The position numbers were made by a program, and so were the translations under genes. The notes beneath the pieces were generated by a model. The model did no database searches. It saw nothing but the letters and a program-made list of their open reading frames with translations, and was not told where the DNA came from. DNA of 64,000 bases from Cyprinodon diabolis (taxonomy: Eukaryota; Chordata; Actinopteri; Cyprinodontiformes; Cyprinodontidae). The number at the start of each line of letters is the position of its first letter. Positions within the stretch are counted from its first letter, which is position 1. This document shows positions 41,575 to 53,850 of the stretch, piece after piece. Where the stretch lies: positions 2,648,520-2,712,519 of the forward strand of contig CM060071.1 of NCBI GenBank assembly GCA_030533445.1, given 5' to 3'.

Positions 41575-43379
41575 CTTGTCTTATCAAAGACGCAGGCCCA
41601 TGCTTTGGAAGCATACCCTCACCTGGTCAGGTTCGGTCGCTCCGTCTCCGGCTGGCCCCGGACCTTGACCAGCCCCGGAGCTGATGGCTTGGTTCGAATG
41701 CCTGGTTGGGTCCAGTCAGCAACCCAGCAGCCCCCCCTTTGCAGCTTTGCAGGGATCTTCTGATAGACAAAAATAATGCATGTCTGTCGAGTCTTCGGAT
41801 CCTTGGAAAGACTGAAAATGTTCCCCTTTCTCTGTGCAGCCTGGAACGCTGTATTTACTGTATGCCAATTTTGGGGCGTGACAAAAGTACAGGCCAGAAC
41901 CAAATAAGGCAACATCCCTGAGTATATGTCAACTCGGTGCTTCATTTACATTCACCCATTTTATGGTGGAAGTTTAGAATTGTGAGATTTGCAGAGAAAG
42001 GAGGTGTTGATGGGGTTTGAACTTCTCTGTACGTCCATTTCACCCACTGAACTATCGTTATTCATCTATGACAATGGACTTGGTTTTGCATTCTATGAAC
42101 CCTTTAAACCAGCCAAATACAAAGTTGAGGGTCATCTATAAAACCGACTATCAGAAAATTCTACATTTGTAAAGTAGAAGGAAGAGAAATGGTTTACAGA
42201 AAGAAAAGTCCCTTAAGAAAAGCCCTTTACTCTGATACCCAATACTAGAGTTGAGGGGGAATGAGGGGGGATGGCATCCCACTTCTTAAAATAAAAAATA
42301 AAAATCATCCCCCTTCTCAAATGACCATCCTCCTATACCATCCCCTGTGACATTTTATCACTGAATGAGTAAATATCTATTATATATTAACAGTCTTGGC
42401 AATAATATTGCCCTTTGAAAATTTGGCAGGCTGTAAACTTATGATTAGCCTGACCAAATTACGGTGGCCCAGAGGGCAGATGCGCTGTCATTTTCAACCT
42501 CAGTGGCGCAACCAGCAGAGCAGGTGTCGGTGTTCTGAACAACAGAATGGTCAAGTTGCAAAGACACGCGATTTGAGGGAATGTGAAAATAAGGAGTGGA
42601 GGGAATCTTCCGCAGGCTCCAGGTTCTAATTTACCGAGATCTCCCTCCCCTGATTAGTTTGAAAAATAATGTATTTACAATTACACAAGTTTCTCCTCAT
42701 ATTCATACCTGTTCTCTGTGATTTTGGTATCAAATTCTCAAGTCTGGGACATTAAGTGTGATAATAAGGAGGGGAGGGAATGTTCAGCAGGTTCCAGGTT
42801 CTAAGTTTAACAAATAAAGTGTCAGAAATGATCTAGAATGATGCTGATATCAAAATGGGGAATTGGCATCCACTGAGCAGAGACTTTATTCATCGCACCT
42901 GACTGTAGCACATTGACTAAAACGTCTCCATACAAGTAAAATCCTATTAATTCAAATTTATCTGTTGAACAAAACTATCAGTTTTAAGGCATTCATGTAT
43001 AAGGAACATGAAAACATTAAGAATATGTTTAAAATGACCCTTTTCATTCATATTTCAATCCGTTTTCTCATCAATGGGCGTGAGTTTAGGTTAATGGAAT
43101 ATATTAATTAGGCTATGTATGCTTCCATAAAAAAAGTTCCCCCCTTCTTTTTTATTTTTATTATTTTACAACTCGACTACTGCTGATACCCATAAATTCA
43201 ATCCAGTAACATGTTTTGGTCTTAGTCCCCTAATTCAGTCCCCTGTTGAATCTCAATATTAACCCAGATGATTAGATGTTTGTTGCATCAGCAGCATCAA
43301 GAAGCCCAAGAAATTTGGCAAAACATTCAAGGAGAAGGTTATGACGAGGTTAAAATTGTAGATCATCCCAGTTACATCC
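41575..43379. other. Intron sequence, no gene
   Basis: 42580-42630 and 42765-42806 share GGAGGGAAT..TTC.GCAGG.TCCAGGTTCTAA, a diverged direct repeat about 178 bp apart. No exon is seen. Confidence 0.35.
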
Positions 43380-43660
43380 GTTCAACTCAACAGCTGAGAA
43401 TCCCAGGATAACTCTGGTTCCACAGAGATCCACAGCTCAGAAGAAGAACCAGTTGAAAAGAAAACCATCAGTCATGCTCTCCACAAAGAAAATCCAGAAG
43501 AAAGCAAAAGCAAAATGCACCGTCTACACAGTGAACCATGGCAGGGGCATCGTCATGCTGTGGGGATGCTCTTCATCAGTTGTTTAGTAGGTCAGAGTTG
43601 ATGGGAGGATGGATGTTGCTAACTAAAAGCTGATCCTAGAAGAAACCATGTAGAGCAAAG
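43380..43660 (+). pseudogene. Decayed Tc1-like transposase fragment
   Basis: GTGAACCATGGCAGGGGCAT leads into a frame reading VNHGRGIVMLWGCSSS, like the KHGGG.IM.WGCFS block of Tc1 transposases. Further on, GTCAGAGTTGATGGGAGGAT matches the following VRVDGK region. Stops occur, and the DDE residues cannot all be found. No terminal repeats were seen. Confidence 0.45.
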
Positions 43661-44339
43661 GTTATCTCCTCGGTGCCTGCAGACAGCAGGGCGCCCCCTA
43701 AAGGATCACATGAGGCGCCCTCCAACCTCTTCCAAAAATAGAACAACTATCCAGTGACTTGAGTCTAAAATGCTTTATTCTGATGATCTTGTTTTTCTGT
43801 TGCACTTTACTCTATAGAGAGTTTTATGTGACAATATCTAAAAGAAATATAAAAAATATGTTCATTTTACATGGAGTTTAGCAGAACGCTGCCTTTTCCA
43901 TTTCATTAGTCAGTACTGGTAATAGAGCTGGGCGGTAGGGCTAAATCTAACCTCAACGTTTCATTTTTCAACTAAACCGAAAGTAATTGTAATTTTCTCT
44001 GTTAAATTCTTTGCAATAAAAAATATGAACAAAGAGCTTTTGTTTAATTTATTGACTCTGGAAGGTGACCTTAATTTAAAGGGTGACGAAATCTACTCTG
44101 TGAAACATTATTGCTTTACAAGCAATTAAAAATAAAAACAAATCTCTAAATGTTAGCAGCTGGTGGTATCACAGTGAGCTAGTTTATCAGTTAGGAAGAT
44201 ACATGTGATGAAGTGATGTCACAATGAGCTCTGGAAGCCTGAGGGGAGGTAAAAAATCAAGATTTACCACCGATTAAATTTCATTGATTGATAAAATTAT
44301 TAATCGCCAGAACTTTTGCCATATTTTTATATGTTGATA

Positions 44340-44680
44340 TATTGACGCGGTATCGATCTATTTTGCTAACAAAATCTCACAAGAATTTGCAAAATATCAC
44401 TAGAGTTTGTAACAGAACGATGAAATTTCACGAGATTTTGAAAGTAAAATAGATCGATACTGCGTTTTTAAAAATCTATTTGATATCAGCATATGAAAAT
44501 ATATTTGAGTTTATTATTTTTCAAAGTGTCAGAAATGGATAACAAACTGCTATTTTCAATGACTACTTATTTTTGTCCAGCTTTAACATCGGTATCGATA
44601 TCGGTTATCGGCTACATGAGTTTAAAAATATCGGCATATCGGATATCGGCCAAAATCCCAATATCGTGCATCCCTACTAA
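44340..44680. mobile_element. hAT-like fragment with inverted repeat
   Basis: GCGGTATCGATCTATTTTGC (44347 onward) is mirrored by AAAATAGATCGATACTGCG (44447-44465). Further on, ATCGGTTATCGG strings end in ATCGTGCATCCCTA (44664-44677), the mirror of the TAGGGATGCACGAT start common to fish hAT elements. TAGAGCTGGGCGGTA at 43925 could be another hAT end. No matching 8-bp duplication was found, so limits are uncertain. Confidence 0.4.
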
Positions 44681-46604
44681 CAGGAAGGTGTTAAATATTA
44701 TCACTGCTGCGGGTTTATTCTTGTCACTAAGCTTACCGACCAAACGTTTACAAATTGATCCAAAATGTTCAGATGTTATGCTATACTTTTTGATGGTCTG
44801 TCACACATTGAAAATAACTGTGACGTAACAAGATGTGAAATTGTTCAACTGCTACAAAGACCTTTGCTAAGCAAACCACTCAGCTGAGCTTATTATGAAC
44901 TATAAACTGTGCCACGGTGACACTCAGCGGTATTGGTAGACTAATTAGTCCGTGTTTACAGAGTTCACTAATCAGAGTCGACGCTCTTGTGCTCTGTTTG
45001 CACGATGCAGAGCAGACAGGGCCTGGCCTCAGAATGAGGGAAATCAGCAACAGGCTTGAAAATATGACTTTTTCCCCCCTGAGTCTAAATTGAGCATCAT
45101 TATATAGTTGGATGGAGAAGTGGAAAAAACACAAAAGCCAAACTGGTCTGGGAAGCAGAAGACTGAATGTCTGGATGGAGGCCATGGTTTGTCACAGCTG
45201 GCCTCCCTTTAGTTTCTCTGCTTCACAGCTTCCACCCGATGCTTCAGTCGCTCAGTATGAGTCTGTGTTTTCCTGTTGGGCTTCAGTGATGATTGCCTTC
45301 CTGAGTATAAAGTGTCTTTGTAGGAAACTTAAAGAAATGCATGCAGAAATGTTCGGTGTTCTCTCACTATGGGAGAAAGAGAAGAAGAAAGTCATTTTCC
45401 TCTGTTCTCTTTGTACCCAACGGGAGAGTATTTGCTGAAATAACAAATCATATCAGGCAGCAGCAGGTCTGTGTTATCATCAGACTGTTAATTGTGAACA
45501 GACTGCAGGCGGAGCAGAACGCACAGCCCTTTCTTTCTCATTTCCCCATGAAACAGCTTCAATAAAGGCTAAAAAAAAAACACCTTTCATATTTTTCCTA
45601 ATCACCCCCTAAAACCTAATGACCATCTAATTATTTCAAAAACTTCCGATCACATTCACTCCACTAAGCATGAAACATGAGATAAAACAGCTTTTGGGAG
45701 TAAGACAGTGTGTGTGTCGTTTCCTGGCATTCAGCTCTGCAGTTCTGGGGGAGATTAGTTGCTAAGAAGGGAAAGTTGGTGTAATTAGGGTGTGGAGCTT
45801 GTTGTGGCTGCAGGGTGAGAACGTGGGAGGACATCAGGCTGTCACTTGGGGCTAGCTGTGGCTTCTCTCTCTGTGGGAGGCTGGCCAGCTTGGAGAAGTG
45901 GTTGGTAGTAAATTTCTTGTCGAAGACAAACAGAAATTTCATTTTATTTTCAGCTTCATGCTCATACACATTCTGAGAGTCAAGTCATCCTCTGATAATC
46001 CACAACCATGATTTGAGCTGGGATTAGTCTATAGATGGTTCTCACAGGCCTAAACCCATAAGTAAGTGACTCAGAATGCACCATGTTGATAGGATAACAG
46101 CTTTTATTCACCATTTACTCCTTTTTTGTGAGCTATACCTCAATCAAATGCTGAACTATATCAAAGCAACACGTTAGATTATCTTGTTTTGGGTGGTCTT
46201 GACTATAAATCTACCTTATATTAGTTGTATATGTATATATGGTCTTCATTTACTGTCTCAAATTTAAAATAAATGTAAATTTAACAAATGACCACCAGGT
46301 TTTCACCAGTATATTCCAGCTTAATGGCTCAAACAAGTCAGGTTACGCTGAAAATCGGGATTATAAGCGTATTTTTATAAGCATAACAGCCCTTGGACTG
46401 ATATCTTGGTTTCCTTTCCAGCGCATTTCAGCACAGCCGCTAGTTAGGCTGAAACTTTTTTAGATTTATGAAATGAAATTAATATGAAATTATGCAAATA
46501 CACAGACTTTCAATTACCGGTAGCACAAAAGCCATGGGAACTGTTTTTAAACAACAAACCTTATTTGTGAATATACATGAGGGAAGTGCTGTGAAGAGGG
46601 TGTG
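44681..46604. other. Intron sequence, no gene
   Basis: Open frames up to 111 codons occur but lack splice context or recognisable motifs. Confidence 0.3.
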
Positions 46605-46765
46605 CTTTGGTGGCGCAGTAGTTACTACACACAACCGTTGGACAGAGGCCTTAGTCCTCGACGTGGCCGAGCCGGGTTCGAATCTGACCTGTGGTCGTTT
46701 GCTGCATGTCTCCCCCTCTCTCCTCCTCCCTTTCCTGTTAGTCCACTGTACAAAAAAATAACTTC
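46605..46765 (+). mobile_element. tRNA-derived SINE (second family), near complete head
   Basis: A-box-like TGGCGCAGTAGTTACTAC, then GGCCTTAGTCCTCGACGTGG, then B-box GGTTCGAATCTG, followed by TGCATGTCTCCCCCTCTCTC and CCTTTCCTGTTAGTCC. The A-to-B spacing fits a tRNA-derived polymerase III promoter. Confidence 0.65.
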
Positions 46766-46903
46766 TAGTGCCGTAAACACCTAAAAAAAAGACAGTCATT
46801 GGCTCTTCCCAAGATTCTCCCACCCCCACGCCCATAAAAGAACCCTGTTATGTTTTTACAAGAATCTAACAGAAATTTGTGAATTTGATAATTAGGCATT
46901 TTC

Positions 46904-48055
46904 AATTCACTTTATTTATATAGCGCCAATGCACTAACCATGTCATCCCAAGGCACTCAAGAAACAATTAAATTAGATCATAGAGTCAGAGTGGTTAATA
47001 TTTTCTAAGGAAAACAAGCTGATTGCATTGAGTCATTAACTCTGAAGGATTCACTCCTCCTGGATGAGCATTTTACAAAGGTAGATATTTGATGCATACT
47101 GTTATTAAATCTAAAGCAATCCCTCATACTGAGCATGCATGTAGGGAGAGTGCAAAGGAAAACAAACAGGAAGAAAACCTCCAGCAGAACCTGCTGTGTG
47201 AGGGGCCTTCTGCTGAGGCTGCCTGGGAGTTCAAGGAGATAGAAGCAAACCCACATAAAGAACATGGAAGCACTAATCCATAAATACTTTCTATCTTTGA
47301 AAGTTAATGTAAACTAGCTCTATAGGTGGTTCTGTCTAGGAAAGAAACAGTTAAGCAGATAAGCTATGATTCAGTTTTTATGTGATAAGATGGAAGAGAG
47401 TTACATTAAAATCTGAGACCATAGCTATATCTTGGAGAGAAACAGGACTAAACAGAAAAACAGGCCCAAATCTATCATCTATAATCAGGTGTTGATGGCC
47501 ACATGAAATGCGGTAACAGATGAGATAAAGCTACTGTGATCAGAAAAGCATACAGAACATAAATTAGAGGTTGAACTAACAATTACTGCAGAATGGGAGG
47601 AAAGAGATAAGATGAAAACTGGTCCCTATGTCCTCCAGCAGTCTAAGCCTATAGCAGCATAACTATAGAGATAGCTCAGGATAACCTGAGCCACTCTAAC
47701 TATAAGCTTTATCAAAAAGGAAAGTTTTAAGCCTAGCCTTAAAAGTAGACAGGGTGTCTGCCTCACGGACTAAAACTGGTAGTTGGTTCCACAGGAGAGG
47801 AGCCTGATAACTAAAAGATCTGCCTCCCATTCTACTTTTAGAAATTCTAGGAACCGCTAGTAAACCTGCAGATTGAGAGCGAAGTGCTCTGTTAGGAACA
47901 TAAGGAACAATCAGATCTCTGATATAAGATGGAGCTTGGCCATTTAAGGCTTTATATGTGAGAAGGAGGATTTTAAATTCTATTCTGGATTTAACAGGAA
48001 GCCATTGAAGAGAAGCCAGGATAGGAGAGATATGATCTCTTTTTATTATTAATCA
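46904..48055 (-). mobile_element. Truncated L2/CR1/Rex1-like LINE with ORF2 C-terminus
   Basis: Minus strand, from right to left: LQWLPVKSRIEFKILLLTYK (near 48010), LNGQAPSYIRDLIVPYVPNR, SAGLLAVPRISKSRMGGRSF, then APLLWNQLPVLVREADTLST and a DKAYS stop near 47700. This C-terminal block is shared by L2/CR1-type reverse transcriptases. A 3' UTR with the CTGCTATAGGCTTAGACTGC string follows, and the tail at 46904 is AATTGAAAA. The YADD region is missing, so the copy is 5'-truncated. Confidence 0.75.
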
Positions 48056-49345
48056 GAACTCTGACTGCAGCCTATAAATCAGCCGATTACTCTTAACTAC
48101 AGTTTGTGAACTTCTTGATAGTAAAGATGACAGTAGTCCAACATTAAAGTTAAAAATGCATGGACTAGTTTCTATTCTACTTGCCATCGTTTATGTTGAT
48201 TTAGCTTTACAGTTTTAAAGCCACATTCACCTCTTAGAAATACTTGAAAATGTTACTGCTAATTAAATGATCATGGTGGCATAAAAGCTGGCTTTTTTTT
48301 TTTTTGGATGCCTGCCATAGTGGTTCCGTAAGTTACAAAGTTTGCTCGCATTCACTTCTTCAGATTCTCAGTATATGATAGAAATGTCTTTTCTGTTTCA
48401 TTAAATTTTTTCCTACCTCCTTGAACTCAACATTAAACAATCATTGTGGTTCTTGTACAGGGAGACCTTAAGTGAAAAACTGTGACCAGGCACTTCCACA
48501 ATGGTGCTGTTGTGCTGCAAAACACCAGACATAATGTAATTTAACTATATATAGACTGAATGTTTGGTCAGTAAAGCTGCTGTAAAGTAGCTTATATTGA
48601 GCCTGTTTAACTTTCCATCCATTTGAATTGTCTCGGTTCTTTGAAGACCCCCACTGCTGAACAGGAAGTTAAACATTCTATTTATGGTTTGCTGATTTTG
48701 GAACTGTCCCATGACTGTTTTACTAAGTACGCATGGTAATTCTCCCAAGGGGTTAATACTGGGTCATAGGCTCGAGGGCGTGCCTGATTGAAAAGAAAAA
48801 AAAAGATTAATTTTGGAACCGTTTCTGAAATATAAACCTCGGTTTGGAGGAGCTACCAGGTTGGCAAAACTGGGTCCTGATTTTTGTCAGAACTGACACA
48901 GATTATGTGAAACACTACAAGGTCTGATCTGTTTTAAGGCTATAAGAAGTAAAACAAGTAAAACAATAGTCTTGTCTCTCAGAAAACATTTTAACACATT
49001 TCCTGTTTTGGTAACATTTTGTATAAACTGGGCATCATCAGCTTAGCAAATCTTACAAATTACAGTGAAACACTTTGAGGGGGAAGAACTATCGCAGGGT
49101 TTATGTTCTTGTGCTGTCCTGCTGTAATTTCAGGAATCAAGGTCCACTTCTGTTTGGCTGTAGGTCAATGGATCACTCCATCATACGTCACCTGTAGAAA
49201 CGCAATTATACCTCTTAAATGTCTACCCTTTTTTCTGTTCAGAACGTTTTTCACCACTCCAAAAAGTTAATATTAGAGAAGAGCATGGAAAATGAAAAAA
49301 TGAAATCTTTTATAGATAGAAATCTGAAAATTGTGGTGTTCACCT
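48056..49345. other. Intron sequence, no gene
   Basis: Nothing recognised apart from a T13 run near 48294. Confidence 0.3.
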
Positions 49346-49915
49346 TCCAAAAAAAGTAAAAAAAAAAACAATCCACTGGACTTTGTTTCCAAGTTTGAAG
49401 ACCTTTTGCATCCCATCTAGGAAGGCTTTTTCAATTCAAAGTCAGAAATAGCGTTGAGTTCGAGGCTTTATACTGCAGCCCAACAAAGGCTTGTTTTTGC
49501 TTTGAAAACATGCAAATTGCAACAGACGAACAGGTACACCCCTTTGGAACGGGGGTCGTTTGGCTTCTTTGTTCGCCTGCATTGTCCCTTACCTGTCTAT
49601 GCCTTTGTCTCTGGAAGGGGGTCATTAATATGTTATTAATCACCTATCACCTAAGATGATAGACATAGACAGGTTAGGGGTATTCCATCCATTCCATTTT
49701 TTTCTGACACGCTTAATCCCAAGTTGGGTCACGAGGGGTGCTGGTGCCTATGTACAGCTGTCTACGAGCGAGAGGTGGGGTCCACCCTGGACAGGTCGCC
49801 AGTCCATCGCAGAAAACATGGGGTATTGCAGGTTTCAATTTGCATGAAACTTTCTTTGGAATGACCATGACCTGGATGACTGAGAATCTTCACCAGCATG
49901 GTATTCACCTTCAAC
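49346..49915. mobile_element. Composite dispersed repeat with an embedded SINE piece
   Basis: Two outer parts (AACAATCCACTGGACTTTGT from about 49368, and TGACCATGACCTGGATGACT from 49862) match strings in the repeat at 23130-23340. Between them, 49690-49800 is the minus-strand 3' half of the GGAT-tailed SINE (GGGTCACGAGGGGTGCTGGT, ACCCTGGACAGGTCGCCAGT). Family of the outer repeat uncertain. Confidence 0.5.
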
Positions 49916-51484
49916 CCCCTTTCCTCTGATACAGCAAAATAAAATCTAGAACAATAAATGATCATCTGAATTTGCCTGGTTTGTCTGTGTAATGTCCTCT
50001 TTTCATAAATCCATCTGTTTTGTTAAGGCCTCAAGAACTTTTTAAAGTATACCAGCAATCAAACGGCTTTATGAAGATAAAAAAAAACCAGCAGACTGGT
50101 TAGGATAAAGGTGGGAGAAGTTAAAGGCAATATTTGCTTATAAAGCTTTATTCCCAGCATCTCACATAGCACTTTTCAATCATCTGAAATTGCAAAGGTA
50201 ATGGCAAACCAACCGGGACAGGGTAAGAAGAGCATTTAGTCAGAGACGTTCCCAAGAGCCCCCTAGTAACTCTGGATCAACTACAAAGATCCTCACCTCA
50301 AGTGGAAAAATCTGTTAAGAGGATTAGTATTAGTTTTACACTCTACAACTCTTTGTTTGTCAAACAGTGGCAGGAAAAAAAGTCATAAATAGATCCTATT
50401 GTAATTTGCTTCAACCTATGCTAAGGACTTAGCAAATATGTTGAAAAACAGTGCCCTGCTAAGGCAACGCCAAAACCGTTTAACGTATATGCAAAAGGAT
50501 ATAAAGGTATTATGATGCATGAAGATAAATAGATTATAATCCTCAAAGCTAATGAGTGTGTGCATGACTAGTGGGTACCGGATGTTTCTGTATTGCCATG
50601 TGGTGGATTTGCAACGTGTCAAAGGTGTCAAGTTCCTCTCATTAAGGAACATCTGGAGAATGGCATTACTAGTGTTCCTGGGGCAAGTGCAGTTGGGTAT
50701 TGAAGACAATGGATAATGTCAGACAATCTGTCAAACCTGACTGGACTGAAGTAATCTTTACAGAAAAGGTAACTAAAGATTTTCCTCTCTAGTTATCTTA
50801 CAGACAGAACTTTTAGAGAAAGAGCAGGAAACACAACAATGGAAGTGAAGCACACAGAACTCTATGGTTGTGAAAAAAATGCAAAAAAAGTTCAAGGAGT
50901 TCTTTTGTAACTCTGTACGATAAAGGCACATATACTGCATAAAGCAGGATACTGTGCATTTGCAAAAACAGCATTACTGAACTGCTACATCTTGGCTTTT
51001 ACAGATATTACTGAACAGTTAAACATTTTTGTATCACCTATCCTACATAGCAACAGAAACTCCTCCACAGAGGCCCAGGCAGCTGTAGGTCACTGATAAA
51101 CAGCCTGGGAAAGACTAAAAGAACACAATAAAGTCGCTGAGATGTTCATCCAAATGCCATAGATACCACACTGCTTGGATCTGATGCCATATCTTTCTTT
51201 TTAACTCAAGGTAAATCAGTCTCAGAAGCCCTGACTAATGTCCCTGAAACAGATCCCATTCTAATGAATCCTCAGAGCTATTTTCAAGGCGACCACTCTC
51301 CCTTTGGCATGCTGCTATATTTCACAATGTTAAATAAGATGTTTCTTGCTGAAGTTAATCTGGTTTAACCATCGTTAAAGGTCTTCCCCAGCCCTTTTAA
51401 CCATTTATTGTTAGCATCTCAATCATGCCTTTCAAATGGTCCCAAGAGGTTTTACTATGAGAAATTTACTGAGCTGCAAGAAAT
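49916..51484. other. Intron sequence, no gene
   Basis: No exon or complete element recognised. Confidence 0.3.
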
Positions 51485-51760
51485 TTGAATGTTCTCCCTG
51501 AGCATGTGTGGGTTCTCTCTGGGTACTCTGGCTTCCTCCCTCAGTCCAAAAACATGACTGTTAGGTTAATTGGCTTCTCTAAATTCTCCTTGGGTGTGAG
51601 TGTGTGTGAATGGTTGTTCGTCCTGTTTATCTCTGTGTTGCCCTGCGATGAACGGGTGACCTTTCCAGGGTGTTACCCCCCTCTCGTCCTTAGACAGTTG
51701 AGATAGGCACCAGCACCCCTCGTGACCCCGCTTGGGATAAGTGTGACAGAAAATGGATGG
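51485..51760 (+). mobile_element. 5'-truncated GGAT-tailed SINE
   Basis: Begins within GAATGTTCTCCCTGAGCATG and includes CCAAAAACATGACTGTTAGG, TGCCCTGCGATGAACGGGTG and GGGATAAGTGTGACAGAAAA, ending GGATGGCTG. The polymerase III promoter half is absent. Its tail did not expand, unlike the copy at 17664. Confidence 0.7.
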
Positions 51761-52043
51761 CTGAATTTGGACAGATTATGATCAAACATAATTCTTTCAG
51801 AGTTAGATTCATTCAGATGGTATTTTGAAGCATAGATCACTGTGATACTTGATTTGCAATACAACTTACTTGTTTTGATTGTTGTATCCTTTGATTCTTA
51901 TAATTTATCTGCCTATCAGAGCCTGTAGGGTTGGAAACTGATCAGTTCTGGGTTATTTACACCTTCTCATTGTTAGAGTATAGGGGAAGATTTTCTGAGC
52001 CACCAATTCTTGTAAAGGATGTCAGTTTTTTTCATGAACTTAA

Positions 52044-52947
52044 AGGAATAGTACACCCAAAACATGATTAGCCTTCATTTTCTACTCACCCCCATGCTGA
52101 ACAACACTCTGGAGTACTTTTTTGATATCTCAAATGCATCTGGAGATCTGGGAGGCTTCTTGCTGTCTGCTGACATTCAAATAATGGAGGTCCATGGCGC
52201 CCGAGGCAGAAAGGTCCATAAAAGTCCACAAAAAACGTGTCAATATTCCTCCATACTGCTCGTCCAATGTATTCCAAGTGTCCTGAGTGGGTAGCGTCCA
52301 TAATTTACTCGAAACGAAGTCATTTAGAATGTTTTTAGAGCATAAACAGTAGTGTATAGGATTTCCTAAAAGCGCGTTCACGAGCCTACGGAAACCGCGG
52401 CAGACCAAGCCAGATGAAAGTGCGCATTCAGCTCGGCAAAGAAATCATGCTCTTCATCAACACTGAAGTCCTCAGACATTTTTCTTGCGTTGTTTCTTTC
52501 TTTGCACAGGTAAACAGCACATTTCTTCTTCTACGCTTGCATTATTGGCAGAGCAGACGCTTAATGCGCACTTTCGTCTGGTTTGGTCTGCCGCGGTTTC
52601 CGTAGACTCGTGAACGCGCTTTTAGGAAATCCTATACACTACTATTTATGCTCTAAAAACATTCTAAATGACTTCGTTTCGAGTAAATTATGGACGCTAC
52701 CCACTCAGGACACTTGGAATACATTGGACGAGCAGTATGGAGGAATATTGACACGTTTTTTGTGGACTTTTCTGGACCTTTCTGCCTCAGGCACCATAGA
52801 CCTCCATTATTTGAATGTCAGCAGACAGCAAGAAGCCTCCCAGATCTCCAGATGCATTTGAGATATCAAAAAAGTACTCCAGAGTGGTGTTCAGCATGGG
52901 GGTGAGTAGAAAATGAAGGCTAATCATGTTTTGGGTGTACTATTCCT
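52044..52947. mobile_element. Near-perfect palindromic TTAA (T2/Kolobok-like) element
   Basis: TTAA flanks both ends (52040-52043, 52948-52951). The ends are AGGAATAGTACACCCAAAAC and its exact inverse, fitting the TTAAAGG pattern of the T2/Kolobok group. Two arms of about 385 bp (52044-52430 and 52563-52947) differ at only a few positions, around a spacer of about 130 bp. The matching 92-codon frames in both arms are mirror images produced by the palindrome and are unlikely to be genes. Transcripts would fold into a long double-stranded hairpin. Confidence 0.75.
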
Positions 52948-53644
52948 TTAAAATTGCTTGGAAAGGGCTTTAAAATCCTTCCTATATTAATGGCAATGAG
53001 AATTGCTTCTCTAAAGTCATTACTGATATCACTCCTTCTGACATTGTGTTAACATACACCCCTACATAGAGCCCAGGTCAGTAAACTCAAAGTTCCTGTG
53101 TCTGTAAATGTAGTTGACAAGTTTAAAACAAAATCTTAAGATATTTAAATATGAAATAAATTGTAAATCAGTATTTAATTGGATCCTATTAATATGAGGC
53201 ATATGATAACAGTTTCCCATGTTATATCAATGTTTAGAATTAAAAAAAAGTCTGGAAAGGATTTGAAACTCCTACTTTTGCCCAAAATAATAATAATTGA
53301 AATAAGATTTTAGTATTAAATGTAAAGCCTCTTATTCTATTGGTAAACTGTCTTACTTACCTTCTCAGGTCAAGGGAAAATGCACTTACTTCAAGGAAAA
53401 TGAACCTATTTATATTTTATTGCGTTGTTTTTTTTTAAATCTTTTTACAACTAAAGCTTCAACTACTGGGACTAGCTGTTTACAGAAGCTGTCACCAAAA
53501 GGCTTGGGAATGCTCCACTTCTTTTAAAACATTAAAAAGGCACTTTGAGTACTTTGTAGAATAAAGTATATTTACAAGGGGACAGAGAAGGAGAAGGAAT
53601 GTTTTGAAGTATTGTCAAAATTATGTAAGTAGCTAGCCATTGGC
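52948..53644. other. Intron sequence, no gene
   Basis: AT-rich, nothing recognised. Confidence 0.3.
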
Positions 53645-53850
53645 TCGAGGTTTCTTCCTGTTAAAAGGGAGTTTTTCCTCTCCACTGTCGCTACAAGCAT
53701 GCTTAGTGTGAGGGATTACATTGGAGTCGATGAGATAGAAAACTTTGAATCAATCTGACTGTATGCTCTGGTGAACTGTAATGTGCCTTGAGTTGACGTG
53801 TGTTGTGAATTGGCGTAAAAATAATAAACTGAATTGAATTGAATTGAAAC
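53645..53850 (+). mobile_element. LINE 3' tail (L2/CR1-like)
   Basis: GGTTTCTTCCTGTTAAAAGG, CCACTGTCGCTACAAGCATG and GTGCCTTGAGTTGACGTGTG, ending in tandem GAATT units (GAATTGAATTGAATTGAA). Same 3' UTR type as 5596-5965. Confidence 0.65.

Noticed and set aside
43925..44678. One complete hAT element from TAGAGCTGGG to GCATCCCTA
   Set aside because: The ends belong to different hAT-like consensus types and no matching 8-bp flanks were found; kept only as fragments.
52130..52861. Matching 92-codon frames on opposite strands
   Set aside because: Mirror images within a palindromic transposon; no domain or splice context.
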